Shown here in pieces: positions 23,984 through 33,023 of a stretch of DNA of 64,000 nt. The stretch is from Streptomyces tailanensis (GTDB taxonomy: Bacteria > Actinomycetota > Actinomycetes > Streptomycetales > Streptomycetaceae), in assembly GCF_008386495.1 (NCBI RefSeq), contig NZ_VTHJ01000036.1, positions 31,037-95,036 of the forward strand. Reading direction: 5' to 3'. The position numbers and the translations under genes are program-made. Each line of letters starts with the position of its first letter. Positions within the stretch are counted from its first letter, which is position 1. The notes below the pieces were generated by a model. That model had not been told where the DNA came from and did not search any database. It worked only from the letters and a program-made list of their open reading frames with translations.

Positions 23984-24742
23984 CTACCCCACCCCCCGCG
24001 TCTCCTGTGCCGCCCTGGCCTCGATGCCCCGGAAGTGGTCGGACATCGCCCGTTGTGCGCCCTCGACGTCGTGGGCGCGTAGGGCGGTGACGATGTCGCG
24101 GTGGCGGCGGATGGTGAGGTCGGGGGTGGGGTCGTCGGTCCAGCCGCGGGCGCCGGCGACGCGGAGGAAGACGGTCCAGAAGGCGCCGAGGAGTTGGGGG
24201 ACGAGGGCGTTGCCGAGGGAGGCGTAGAGGAGTTCGTGGAAGTCGCGGTCGAGTTCGGCGACGGGTTCGCCCGCCTTGCCCGCCGCCTCCATGCGGTCCA
24301 CGACCGCCGCGAGGCCGTCCAGCTCCGCCTCCGTCAGCGTGCCCGCGACCCGGCGTACGAGGCCCTCCTCCAGTACCTCGCGGATCTGGAGGATCTCCGC
24401 GAGCGCGGCGGTGTCGCCGTCGGGGCGGGCCAGGGTGCGGAAGGTGAGGCCGTCGACGAGGGGCGTCAGGGAGGCCTGGCCGACGTACGTGCCGTAGCCG
24501 TGTCTGATGTCGACTATGTCGAGGGCCTGAAGGGCCTTGAGGGCCTCGCGGACGGAGTTGCGGCTGACGCCGAGGTCCTCCATCAGCTCCGTCTCGGTGG
24601 GCAGCGGGGCACCCGCCTGGAGTTTGCGGTCGAGGATCAGCTGCATCACCTCGCGCTGGATCTGACCGCTCACCCGCCGCTCGGGTCGGCGCCGGCCGCC
24701 GCTCTCCTGAGACATGCGCCGCATCGTACGCTCGCCGGACAT
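23984..24742 (-). CDS. FadR-subfamily GntR transcriptional regulator
   Basis: About 252 residues; ATG 24742 follows GGAGG, with ATG 24724 and 24715 as alternatives. The N-terminal winged helix shows GAPLPTETELMEDLGVSRNSVREALKAL, and the FadR C-terminal (FCD) domain follows with metal-site residues in LDRDFHELLYASLGN and IRRHRDIVTALRAHD. FadR-type regulators sense organic acids or sugar acids. It diverges from the ABC importer operon at 25.0-31.7 kb and most likely controls it. Confidence 0.92.
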   Translation of the reverse strand: MSGERTMRRMSQESGGRRRPERRVSGQIQREVMQLILDRKLQAGAPLPTETELMEDLGVSRNSVREALKALQALDIVDIRHGYGTYVGQASLTPLVDGLTFRTLARPDGDTAALAEILQIREVLEEGLVRRVAGTLTEAELDGLAAVVDRMEAAGKAGEPVAELDRDFHELLYASLGNALVPQLLGAFWTVFLRVAGARGWTDDPTPDLTIRRHRDIVTALRAHDVEGAQRAMSDHFRGIEARAAQETRGVG

Positions 24743-24909
24743 CCGACGTCCCACCTCCGGACGGAAACCGAGGGAACTCGCTGGGGGAACGCCGGGTGAA
24801 CGCACGGTGATCGCCCCGGGAAATTCTGCCCTAACGGGCCGTCAACTGTCCTTATTTCACACCGCCATTGGTCGCACCTTTGGCAGGTACGCCATTCGTG
24901 TGCGATCTC

Positions 24910-24938
24910 TTGACCGCCCTCACAGGCACTCTTATGGT
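24910..24938 (+). promoter_or_regulatory. Promoter of the ABC importer operon
   Basis: TTGACC (24910-24915) and TATGGT (24933-24938) are separated by 17 bp, about 90 bp before the first gene. Downstream, AGGACGTAGGACGTCGTAT (24954-24972) is a direct/inverted repeat that could bind the FadR regulator. Confidence 0.5.
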
Positions 24939-25028
24939 CACGCTGCTCCCTGTAGGACGTAGGACGTCGTATCTCTCCCCCCTCGATCTTCAATCTTCGT
25001 CTCCCTTCGCTGCCTCCTTGGAGGAACC

Positions 25029-26663
25029 GTGCGCGACGTGACCCGAGACGCCCCGGCGGCGCTGCACCGCCGGTCGTTCCTGAAGCACTCCGGCGCGCTG
25101 GGCGCGGCCGCCGCCGTCTCCTCGTCGCTGGCCGCCTGTTCGGCCGGGCCCGAGTCCACCAACGACACCGGCGGCGGAGGCGGCGGCAAGAACGGGACGC
25201 TTACCGCCGTCATCGGCTACGGCAACGACGGCAGCTGGGACCCTACCCAGACCGCCTCCGCCTTCTGCATGGCCGCCAACAACCACATCTACGAGGGGCT
25301 CCTCGACACCGACCCCATCTCGCGCGAGCCGTACGCGGCGCTGGCGACGGCCGTCCCGAGCGACCTCAGCGGTACGTCGTGGAAGTTCGAGCTGCGGGCC
25401 GGGGCCACCTTCCACGACGGGAAACCGGTGACGGCCGACGACGTCGTCTTCGTGTACGAGCGGATCCTCGACCCGGACACCCAGACCCTCGCCAAGGGCT
25501 TCTTCGCGAGCTGGCTGAAGGAGGTCCGGAAGATCGACGCGCAGAACGTCGAGCTGGTGCTGAAATTCCCCTTCCCCGACGGGATTTCACGGCTGACGCT
25601 TGCCAAGATCATGCCCAAGCACATCTTCTCCCAGCCGGGCGCCTGGGAAGAGGCCATCAAGGGCAAGGCGATCGGCTCGGGGCCGTACCGGCAGACCGCG
25701 CACCACCCCAAGTCCAACACCACCTTCGAGGCGTACGCCGACTACAACGGGCCCCGCCCCGCCGCCTTCAAGAAGATGAACTGGATGACCATCGTCGACG
25801 CCGCCCCGCGCGTCGCGAAGATCTCCGGCGCCAGTGCGGGCGCGCAGATCGCCGACAACATCCCGTACGCCAATATCGGCCAGCTGGAGAAGGGCGGCAT
25901 GACCGTCCAGGGCGGCTCCGGGATGAACAACCTGTTCCTGATGTTCAACACCAAGCACAAGCCCTTCGACGACGTACGCGTTCGGCAGGCGCTGCACTAC
26001 GCGATCGACCGGGACAAGATGATCGAGGTCGCGCTGAAAGGGCATGGAAAGCCCGCGAGTTCCTTCCTGAATGAGGGGAACCCGAGCTATCGGCCGGCGA
26101 AGAGCGTGTACACGTACGACCCCGACAAGGCGAAGGAGTTGCTCGCCGAGGCGGGGGTCAGCGGGCTGAAGATCGAGATTCTCGCGGTGAACGTGAGCTG
26201 GATCGTCGACTGTCTGCCGACCATCAAGTCGTCGTGGGACGCGATCGGGGTCGAGACGACGCTGTCGCCGCAGGAGACCACGGCCGTCTTCACGAAGATG
26301 GACCAGAAGCAGGACTACCAGGTGGTGGCCGCGGCCTCCAATCCGAATCAGTTCGGGCTCGACGCGGATCTGATCATGCATTACAACTACGGGCCGCAGA
26401 ACCTGTGGATGCAGTACGCCCGGTGGGCCGACAACTCCGTCGCCAAGCAGTTGTTCAAGGACATGGACCAGGCGACTCAGGAGCCGGATACCGAGAAGAA
26501 GAAGACGATGGTGCAGGACTATATCGACGTCGTCGCCGAGCAGGTTGTGCTGTATCCGGTGGTGCACAACGAGTTGATGACGGCGTGGGATCCGAAGCGG
26601 CTTTCTGGGATAAGGGCTCAGCCGTATCCCGGGATCAACTTGCTGCAGGCGAAGTGGGTGTAG
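25029..26663 (+). CDS. ABC transporter substrate-binding lipoprotein (peptide/nickel family)
   Basis: 544 residues from GTG 25029, with GGAGG seven bases upstream. The leader RRSFLKHSGALGAAAAVSSS then LAACSAG has both a twin-arginine motif and a lipobox, so it is a Tat-exported lipoprotein. The mature part is a cluster C (DppA/OppA type) protein: FHDGKPVTADDVVFVYERIL, AIGSGPYRQ, DDVRVRQALHYAIDRDKM. It delivers a peptide-like or other bulky solute to the permeases that follow. Substrate cannot be read from sequence; the lyase at the operon end suggests a 2-keto sugar acid or sialic-acid-like compound. Confidence 0.92.
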   Translation: MRDVTRDAPAALHRRSFLKHSGALGAAAAVSSSLAACSAGPESTNDTGGGGGGKNGTLTAVIGYGNDGSWDPTQTASAFCMAANNHIYEGLLDTDPISREPYAALATAVPSDLSGTSWKFELRAGATFHDGKPVTADDVVFVYERILDPDTQTLAKGFFASWLKEVRKIDAQNVELVLKFPFPDGISRLTLAKIMPKHIFSQPGAWEEAIKGKAIGSGPYRQTAHHPKSNTTFEAYADYNGPRPAAFKKMNWMTIVDAAPRVAKISGASAGAQIADNIPYANIGQLEKGGMTVQGGSGMNNLFLMFNTKHKPFDDVRVRQALHYAIDRDKMIEVALKGHGKPASSFLNEGNPSYRPAKSVYTYDPDKAKELLAEAGVSGLKIEILAVNVSWIVDCLPTIKSSWDAIGVETTLSPQETTAVFTKMDQKQDYQVVAAASNPNQFGLDADLIMHYNYGPQNLWMQYARWADNSVAKQLFKDMDQATQEPDTEKKKTMVQDYIDVVAEQVVLYPVVHNELMTAWDPKRLSGIRAQPYPGINLLQAKWV

Positions 26664-26690
26664 CGCCGTTGGGGATTCGGATGTTCGCCG

Positions 26691-26774
26691 ACTGCGGGTT
26701 GTTTGTGGCTGGTCGCGCCCACGCGGCGGAGCCGCACATGTCACAGCCCCGCGCCCCTTTGGGGCACGGCTGCA
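26691..26774 (+). repeat. Family A dispersed repeat, copy 5 (inside the ABC operon)
   Basis: Complete copy: ACTGCGGGTTGTTTGTGGCT, GGTCGCGCCCACGCGGCGGA, GCCGCACATGTCACAGCCCC, GCGCCCCTTTGGGGC. It separates the binding-protein gene from the permeases. Its terminal hairpin could cause partial termination, giving more binding protein than permease. Confidence 0.8.
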
Positions 26775-26793
26775 CTTCCCCGGGAGTTCTTAA

Positions 26794-27753
26794 GTGATCG
26801 CTGTTGTCAGGATCCTGATCCGGCGGGTCCTTCTCCTCGTACCGCTCATGCTCGGCATCGTGCTGTTCGTCTTCCTCGTCATGCGGTTCTCCGATGTCGA
26901 CCCCGCCTCCGCCTTCTTCCAAGGCGCCAATCCGACTCCCGAGCAGCTCCGTGAATTCCGCGAGGAGAACGGGCTCCTCGATCCCCTCCCCGTCCGCTAC
27001 GTCGGATTCATCGGCGATCTGCTGCACGGGGACATGGGGATCAGCGCGCTCACCCGGGCCCCTGTCGTCGACCAGGTCACCACCGCGCTGCCGCTCACCC
27101 TCCAACTCACCTTCCTGGGGCTCGGGATCGCGGTCGTGCTGGCGTTGCTCGGTGGGGTCACGGCGGCGATCTACCGGGACCGGCTGCCCGACCAGGTCAT
27201 TCGGGTCGTGTCGCTCACGGGGGTCGCGGCGCCGGGGTTCTGGCTGGCGTTGCTGATGATCCAGTATCTGGCGGTGGATCTGGGGTGGTTTCCGACGGGT
27301 GGGTACGTCAATCCGGCGGACTCGTTCACCGGGTGGCTGAGGACGATGACGTTGCCCGCGTTCGCGCTGTCGTTGCCGGTGGCCGCGCAGCTCACGCGGA
27401 TCGTGCGGACGTCGGTGGTGGAGGAGCTGGACAAGGACTATGTGCGGACGGCGATCGGGAGCGGGCTGCCGCCGAGGGTGGTGGTGGGGCGGAATGTGCT
27501 GCGGAACGCGCTGATCAATCCGCTCACCGTGCTGGGGCTGCGCGTCGGCTATCTGCTGGGCGGCGCCGTCGTCATCGAGACGATCTTCTCGCTGCCGGGA
27601 ATGGGCAAGCTGATGATCGACGCCGTGAAGAACGGCGACCCGGCGGTCGTCCAGGGTGTCGTGCTGACCACGGCCGCGGGGTTCGTGGTCGTGAACCTCG
27701 TCATCGATGTCCTCTATCTGCTGGTGAACCCACGGCTGAGGGGGGCGGGTTGA
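26794..27753 (+). CDS. ABC transporter permease (DppB family)
   Basis: 319 residues from GTG 26794, with GGGAG ten bases upstream. Six hydrophobic helices and the DppB/OppB signatures: RRVLLLVPLMLGIVLFVFLVMR at the start, the periplasmic loop with FREENGLLDPLPVRY, and the coupling loop RTAIGSGLPPRVVVGRNVLRNALINP. It forms half of the membrane channel with the fused partner downstream, whose ATG overlaps this stop (TGATG). Confidence 0.93.
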   Translation: MIAVVRILIRRVLLLVPLMLGIVLFVFLVMRFSDVDPASAFFQGANPTPEQLREFREENGLLDPLPVRYVGFIGDLLHGDMGISALTRAPVVDQVTTALPLTLQLTFLGLGIAVVLALLGGVTAAIYRDRLPDQVIRVVSLTGVAAPGFWLALLMIQYLAVDLGWFPTGGYVNPADSFTGWLRTMTLPAFALSLPVAAQLTRIVRTSVVEELDKDYVRTAIGSGLPPRVVVGRNVLRNALINPLTVLGLRVGYLLGGAVVIETIFSLPGMGKLMIDAVKNGDPAVVQGVVLTTAAGFVVVNLVIDVLYLLVNPRLRGAG

Positions 27754-29750
27754 TGTTCGGGCTCATGGTGACCACGCGGAAGCGGCTCACGGAGGTCCTG
27801 TCGCGGCCGGGCATCCGGTTGCGCGGCTGGCGCCGACTGCCGCTGCTGTCGCGTGTCGCGGTGTGTTTTCTGGTGATCGTGGTGCTCACGGCGCTGCTCG
27901 CGCCCCTGCTCGCCCCGCACGATCCGCTCGACCAGCAGGCGCTGGCCGGCGGGACCGGGGCGCCTTCCGCCGAGCACTGGATGGGGCAGGACAGTCTCGG
28001 GCGGGACATCCTGAGCCGGCTGATGTACGGGGCGCGCTGGTCGCTCGCGATCGGGCTGGGCGCGACCGGGCTCGCCCTGGTCGTGGGGGCGTTCATCGGA
28101 GCCGTGGCGGCGACCTCGCGGAAGGCGGTCGACGAGACGCTGATGCGCTGTCTGGACGTCGTCATGGCGTTCCCGGGGATCGCGCTGGCGGCCGTGCTGG
28201 TGGCCGTCTTCGGCGGTGGCATCGAGGTGCTGATCTGCGCGATCGCCTTCCTGTTCACGCCGCCGGTCGCACGGGTCGTACGGGCGAACGTCCTCGACCA
28301 GTACGGCGAGGACTATGTGACCGCCGAGCGGGTGATAGGAGCGCGGACCCCGCACATCGTGATCCGGCACGTGGCCATCAACTGCGCGGCCCCGGTGCTG
28401 GTGTTCTGCACGGTCCAGGTCGCCGAGGCGATCGTCTTCGAGGCGTCGCTGTCGTTCATCGGCGCGGGCGTACGGCCGCCGGACCCGTCCTGGGGCAGTG
28501 TCATCGCGGACGGCAAGAACATGGTGCTGACCGGGGGCTGGTGGGCGACCGTCTTCCCCGGTCTGCTGATGCTGATCACGGTTCTGTCCCTCAACATCCT
28601 CTCCGAGGGCGTGTCGGACGCGTGGGCGGCGCCGGTCGCGCGGGACGTGGAGCGGCGGGCGGAGGACGACCGGCCGGCCGACGCCCTGGAGGCCCCCGAG
28701 CCGGGCAGCGGCAAGGTCACCGAGCTGCCCGGGCTGACGGAGGCGGCCCACCGGCTGCGCTCCCGGGCGCGGCCCCTGCCGGGCGGCGGCCGGCCGGTAC
28801 TCGCCGTGGAGCGGCTGGCCATCGGCTTCGACAACCGTCACCGGGGCGTGGACATCGTCGACGGCATCAGCTTCGAGGTGCACCCCGGGGAGGTGCTGGG
28901 CCTGGTCGGCGAGTCCGGCTGCGGGAAGTCGCTGACCGCGCTGGCCGTGATGGGGCTGGAGCCGAAGGGCGCCCGGGTGCGCGGCCATGTCCGGTTCGAC
29001 CAGCGGCAGTTGGTGGGTGAGCCCATGCGCGTACGGCGTCGGCTGCTCGGCCACGAGATGGCGATGGTCTACCAGGACGCCCTGTCCTCGCTGAATCCGG
29101 CGATGACCATCCGCGCCCAGCTGAAGCAGGTCGTACGGCGGGGCGGCAAGCGCACCGCGCCCGAGCTGCTGACCATGGTCGGCCTCGACCCCGAGCGCAC
29201 CCTGCGCAGCTACCCGCACGAGCTGTCCGGCGGGCAGCGCCAGCGCGTCCTGATCGCGATGGCGCTGTCCCGCAACCCGAAGCTGATCGTGGCCGACGAG
29301 CCGACGACCGCGCTGGACGTGACGGTCCAGGCCCAGGTCATCGAGCTGCTGCTACGGCTGCGCGAGGAGCTGGGCTTCGCGCTGATCCTGGTGTCGCACG
29401 ATCTGGCGCTGGTGGCGGACGTGACCGACCGGGTGGTGGTGATGTACGGCGGGCAGATCGTCGAGACCGGGGTGACGGCGGACCTGGTGGAGTCGCCCAC
29501 CCACCACTACACGCGCGGTCTGCTCGGCAGCGTCCTGTCGCTGGAGTCGGCGGCCGAGCGGATGACGCAGATCAAGGGCGTCGTCCCCTCCCCCGCCGAC
29601 TTCCCCGAGGGCTGCCGCTTCGCCGACCGCTGCCCGATGGCGACCGAGGTGTGCCGTACGACGGCCCCCGACCTGCTGGGCCCGCCCACGCACCGGGCGG
29701 CCTGCCACCACCCGGCGGTGGACCTGACGGAGAGCGGGGTGGCCCGGTGA
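27753..29750 (+). CDS. Fused ABC permease (DppC) and ATPase (DppD)
   Basis: 665 residues. Residues 1-290 are a DppC-type permease (LLAPHDPLDQQ, HWMGQDSLGRDILSRLMYGAR, coupling loop YVTAERVIGARTPHIVIRH). A ~45-residue charged/Pro-rich linker follows, then residues ~350-640 form an ATPase with Walker A GESGCGKS, signature LSGGQRQRVLIAMAL, Walker B LIVADEP and the Opp/Dpp C-terminal Cys-rich motif GCRFADRCPMATEVC. The Cys-rich tail is typical of DppD/DppF partners. No stop or restart separates the two halves, so this is a true fusion. It overlaps both neighbours by 3-4 bp. Confidence 0.93.
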   Translation: MFGLMVTTRKRLTEVLSRPGIRLRGWRRLPLLSRVAVCFLVIVVLTALLAPLLAPHDPLDQQALAGGTGAPSAEHWMGQDSLGRDILSRLMYGARWSLAIGLGATGLALVVGAFIGAVAATSRKAVDETLMRCLDVVMAFPGIALAAVLVAVFGGGIEVLICAIAFLFTPPVARVVRANVLDQYGEDYVTAERVIGARTPHIVIRHVAINCAAPVLVFCTVQVAEAIVFEASLSFIGAGVRPPDPSWGSVIADGKNMVLTGGWWATVFPGLLMLITVLSLNILSEGVSDAWAAPVARDVERRAEDDRPADALEAPEPGSGKVTELPGLTEAAHRLRSRARPLPGGGRPVLAVERLAIGFDNRHRGVDIVDGISFEVHPGEVLGLVGESGCGKSLTALAVMGLEPKGARVRGHVRFDQRQLVGEPMRVRRRLLGHEMAMVYQDALSSLNPAMTIRAQLKQVVRRGGKRTAPELLTMVGLDPERTLRSYPHELSGGQRQRVLIAMALSRNPKLIVADEPTTALDVTVQAQVIELLLRLREELGFALILVSHDLALVADVTDRVVVMYGGQIVETGVTADLVESPTHHYTRGLLGSVLSLESAAERMTQIKGVVPSPADFPEGCRFADRCPMATEVCRTTAPDLLGPPTHRAACHHPAVDLTESGVAR

Positions 29751-30781
29751 ACGCGCTCGTCGAACTGTCCGACGCCCATGTCGTCCACAAGGCGCGCAGC
29801 GGCGGCCTGTTCACCCGTGACCGGGTGTACGCCCTGACCGGCGCCGACCTGACGATCGCGCCCGGTGAGACGGTCGGCGTGGTCGGCGAGTCCGGCTGCG
29901 GCAAGTCGACACTGGCGAAGGTGCTGGTGGGCGTGGAGCGGCCGACGCTCGGGACGGTCACCTTCCGGGGGCGGAACCTGTGGTCCATGCCTCCGGCCGA
30001 GCGCCGGGTGACCGTGGGCGCCGGCACCGGAATGATCTTCCAGGACCCGTCCACGGCCCTCAACCGCCGCCTGACGACCCGCCAGATCCTCCGCGACCCG
30101 CTCGACGTGCACAAGCGCGGCACTCCGGCCGAACGGGAGGACCGAGTAAGGGAGTTGATGTCCCTGGTCGGCCTGCCGCCGGTGCTGGCGGACGGCCTCC
30201 CCGGCCAGCTGTCCGGCGGCCAGCGCCAGCGCGTCGCCATCGCCCGCGCGCTCGCCCTCGACCCGGACCTCGTCGTCGCGGACGAACCGACGAGCGCGCT
30301 GGACGTCTCGGTCCGCGCCCAGATCCTGAACCTCCTGCTGGACCTCAAGGAACGGCTCGGCCTGGCCCTGGTCTTCGTCTCGCACGACATCCAGACGGTA
30401 CGGCGGATGAGCGACCGGGTGATCACCATGTATCTGGGCCGGATCGTGGAGGAGTCCCCGGCGGACCGGGTCACGGACAGCGCCCGCCACCCGTACACCC
30501 GGGCCCTGTTCTCCGCGACCCCGGGCCTGCTGGACCCGATCGATCCGATCCCCCTGGTGGGCCCCGTCCCTTCCGCGACCCGTCCGCCGAGCGGCTGCCC
30601 GTTCCGTACCCGCTGCTGGAAGGCGACCGGGGAGTGCGCGGACACGATGCCCGCGTTCACGGCCGCGTCGGCGCCCGGACACCGCTTCCGTTGCCATCAT
30701 CCTGTGCAGGAGGACGAGTCGACGCGCGACCTGGTCACCCAGGCGGCGCCGTCGGCCCCGCCCGAGCCGCACCGACCGTAA
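29747..30781 (+). CDS. ABC transporter ATP-binding protein (DppF family)
   Basis: 344 residues from GTG 29747, overlapping the previous stop (GTGA). Walker A GESGCGKST near residue 47, signature LSGGQRQRVAIARAL, Walker B LVVADEP, and the C-terminal oligopeptide-transporter Cys motif GCPFRTRCWKATGEC. It pairs with the ATPase half of the preceding fusion to form the asymmetric ATPase dimer of the importer. Confidence 0.94.
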   Translation: MNALVELSDAHVVHKARSGGLFTRDRVYALTGADLTIAPGETVGVVGESGCGKSTLAKVLVGVERPTLGTVTFRGRNLWSMPPAERRVTVGAGTGMIFQDPSTALNRRLTTRQILRDPLDVHKRGTPAEREDRVRELMSLVGLPPVLADGLPGQLSGGQRQRVAIARALALDPDLVVADEPTSALDVSVRAQILNLLLDLKERLGLALVFVSHDIQTVRRMSDRVITMYLGRIVEESPADRVTDSARHPYTRALFSATPGLLDPIDPIPLVGPVPSATRPPSGCPFRTRCWKATGECADTMPAFTAASAPGHRFRCHHPVQEDESTRDLVTQAAPSAPPEPHRP

Positions 30782-30793
30782 GGGAGCCCCAGG

Positions 30794-31720
30794 ATGCCCG
30801 TGCCCACCCCGCTGACCGGAGTCGTACCGCCCGTCTGCACGCCCCTGACACCGGCCCGCGAGGTGGACGTCCCCTCCCTGACCCGGCTGCTCGACCATCT
30901 GCTGACCGGCGGGGTGGACGCGCTGTTCGTCCTCGGTACGACGTCGGAGGCGGCGTATCTGACGGACGCGCAGCGCCGCCTCGTGGTGGAGACGACGACG
31001 GCGCATGCCGCGGGCGCCGTGCCGGTGCTGGCCGGCGCGATCGACATGACGACCCCGAGGGTCCTGGACCACATCCGCTCCGCGACGGCGGCGGGCGCGG
31101 ACGCGGTGGTCGTGACCGCCCCCTTCTACACCAGCACCCATCCGGCGGAGATCGCCCGCCACTACCGGCTGCTCGCCGCCGAGTCCCCCGTCCCGGTCTA
31201 CGCGTACGACCTCCCGGCCGGCGTGCACACGAAACTGGGGGCCGACCTGATCCTGGAGCTGGCCGGCGAAGGCGTCATCGCCGGTCTGAAGGACTCCAGC
31301 GGCGACCTGGCCAACTTCCGCAACGTGATCACCGGCACCCGGTCCAGGCCCGGCTTCACCCTCCTCACCGGCTCCGAACTCACCATCGATGCCGCCCTCG
31401 CCATGGGCGCCCACGGCTCCGTCCCCGGCCTCGCCAACATCGACCCCGCTGGCTACGTCCGCCTCGACCGCCTCTGCCGCGCGGGCGACTGGGACCAGGC
31501 CCGCGCCGAACAGGAACGCCTGTGCGCCCTGTTCGGCATGGTCACCGTCGGCGCCCCCACCCGCATGGGCGGCAGCTCCTCGGCCCTGGGCGCCTTCAAG
31601 GCCGCGCTCCAGCTCCGCGGCGTCATCGCGTGCGGGGCCACGGCGGAGCCGCAGGTACCGCTGTCGGAGGCGGAGATCGAGCAGGTGGGGAAGTACTTGG
31701 CGGCGGCGGGGCTGCTGTAG
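30794..31720 (+). CDS. DapA/NanA-family aldolase (dihydrodipicolinate synthase-like)
   Basis: 308 residues with the class I aldolase barrel. The Schiff-base lysine is K166 in AGLKDSSGD and the proton-relay tyrosine lies in VYAYDLPAG. The substrate loop reads LGTTSEAAYLT rather than GTTGE, so it is not a standard lysine-pathway DapA; N-acetylneuraminate lyase, 2-keto-3-deoxy acid aldolase or ketodeoxyglucarate dehydratase activities are possible. As the last gene of a FadR-linked importer operon it probably breaks down the imported compound or a product of it. ATG 30794 follows an AGGGAGC site. Confidence 0.88.
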   Translation: MPVPTPLTGVVPPVCTPLTPAREVDVPSLTRLLDHLLTGGVDALFVLGTTSEAAYLTDAQRRLVVETTTAHAAGAVPVLAGAIDMTTPRVLDHIRSATAAGADAVVVTAPFYTSTHPAEIARHYRLLAAESPVPVYAYDLPAGVHTKLGADLILELAGEGVIAGLKDSSGDLANFRNVITGTRSRPGFTLLTGSELTIDAALAMGAHGSVPGLANIDPAGYVRLDRLCRAGDWDQARAEQERLCALFGMVTVGAPTRMGGSSSALGAFKAALQLRGVIACGATAEPQVPLSEAEIEQVGKYLAAAGLL

Positions 31721-31737
31721 CCGACCGGCGCGGCTAC
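31717..31737. terminator. Short hairpin between convergent genes
   Basis: GTAGCCG and CGGCTAC arms with a seven-base loop overlap both stop codons of the aldolase and GNAT genes, suggesting a small bidirectional terminator. Confidence 0.45.
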
Positions 31738-32243
31738 GAGGCGGGACTCCGCGTCACGACCGGCGGGGCCTGGGCGGCAAGTGCCTTGAGGGGCTCGCCG
31801 GTGAGGCGGCAGACCGTCCACTCGTCCAGGAGATCCACGCCGAGCGACTTGTAGAAGTCGATGGTCGGCTCGTTCCAAGCGAGGACCCACCACTCGAAGC
31901 GCTCGTAGCCGCGCCGCTCACAGATCGCCGCCAGCGCGGCGAGGAGGGCCTTGCCGTGTCCGCCGCCCCGGGCGTGCGGGCGTACATACAGGTCCTCCAG
32001 GTGCATGCCGCGCGTGCCGGTCCATGTCGAGAAGCGCGGGAACCACAGGGCGAAGCCCACGGTCTCGCCGGTCGCGTCGTCCTCGACGATCAGCACGAAA
32101 GCGGCGGGATCCTCGCCGAACAGGGCCTCGCGAAGCTGTTCCTCGCTCGCTCTGGCCTGCTCTACGGCCCTTTCGTACGCGGCGAGTTCGCGGATCATCG
32201 TGCGGATCTCCGCGACGTCGTGTGCGGTGGCAGTCCTGATCAT
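31734..32243 (-). CDS. GNAT-family N-acetyltransferase
   Basis: About 169 residues; ATG 32243 (MIRTATAHDVAEI) fits the family better than ATG 32255. Conserved acetyl-CoA-binding block: LEDLYVRPHARGGGHGKALLAALAAICERRG, and WNEPTIDFYKSLGVDLLDEW near the end. Close in pattern to diamine/thialysine acetyltransferases (SAT-like), in which FALWFPRFSTWTG lines the substrate pocket. Likely acetylates a small amine. Confidence 0.9.
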   Translation of the reverse strand: MIRTATAHDVAEIRTMIRELAAYERAVEQARASEEQLREALFGEDPAAFVLIVEDDATGETVGFALWFPRFSTWTGTRGMHLEDLYVRPHARGGGHGKALLAALAAICERRGYERFEWWVLAWNEPTIDFYKSLGVDLLDEWTVCRLTGEPLKALAAQAPPVVTRSPAS

Positions 32244-32345
32244 GCGGGAGATCATCGGTCGCGGCGCCGGGTCGCGTCCATCCGTTTCCGCGCGGTGGAA
32301 GAGTGGGGCGTCAGGCGTGCCCCCGGTGGCGTCCGGCGGGGCTCG

Positions 32346-33023
32346 TCATACCGCGCCCGGTGTCACCAGCCCCGACTCGTACGCCACGATCACCAGCTGT
32401 GCCCGGTCCCGCGCGCCGAGCTTGCCCATGATGCGGCTGACGTGGGTCTTCGCCGTCAGGGGGCTCAGGCCCAACGTGTCGGCGATCTCCGTGTTGTTGA
32501 GGCCGCGTGCGACGAGGGTGAGGACCTCCTTCTCGCGGTCCGAGAGGCATTCCGGGCCGCTCTCCAGGGCCGGCGACACGGTCGGGCCCCGCAGCGGGCG
32601 GGCGATGAGGCGGGCCGTCGGGCCGGGGGAGAGGAGGGCGTCGCCGGCGGCCACCGTACGGATGGCGTCGAGGAGTTCGGCGGGCCGCACGTCCTTCACC
32701 AGGAAGCCGGAGGCCCCGGCGCGCAGGGCCTCCACGACGTGCTCGTCGGTGTCGTAGGTGGTGAGCACCAGGACCCGTACGCCCGCGAGGTCCTCGTCCG
32801 CCGCGATGAGCCGGGTGGCCTCGATGCCGTCCAGGTCGGGCATGCGCAGGTCCATGACGACCAGGTCGGCGCGGGCGGTGCGGGCCAGCTCCACGGCCTC
32901 GCGGCCCGTGGCCGCCTCCCCCACCACCTCCATGTTCCGCGCCGACGACACGAGCATGGCGAAGGAGGCGCGGACGAGGTTCTGGTCGTCGGCCAGGAGT
33001 ACCCGGATCGTGCCCTCGCTCAT
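32346..33023 (-). CDS. NarL/LuxR-family response regulator
   Basis: 225 residues. Receiver domain with IRVLLADDQNLVRA, phospho-acceptor Asp in DLVVMDLRMPDLDG, Thr in VLVLTTYDTDE and Lys in GFLVKDVRP; C-terminal LuxR helix-turn-helix LSDREKEVLTLVARGLNNTEIADTLGLSPLTAKTHVSRIM in pieces. Its ATG overlaps the stop of the sensor-kinase remnant (ATGA). Because the kinase is truncated, it has lost its obvious partner. Confidence 0.94.
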   Translation of the reverse strand: MSEGTIRVLLADDQNLVRASFAMLVSSARNMEVVGEAATGREAVELARTARADLVVMDLRMPDLDGIEATRLIAADEDLAGVRVLVLTTYDTDEHVVEALRAGASGFLVKDVRPAELLDAIRTVAAGDALLSPGPTARLIARPLRGPTVSPALESGPECLSDREKEVLTLVARGLNNTEIADTLGLSPLTAKTHVSRIMGKLGARDRAQLVIVAYESGLVTPGAV

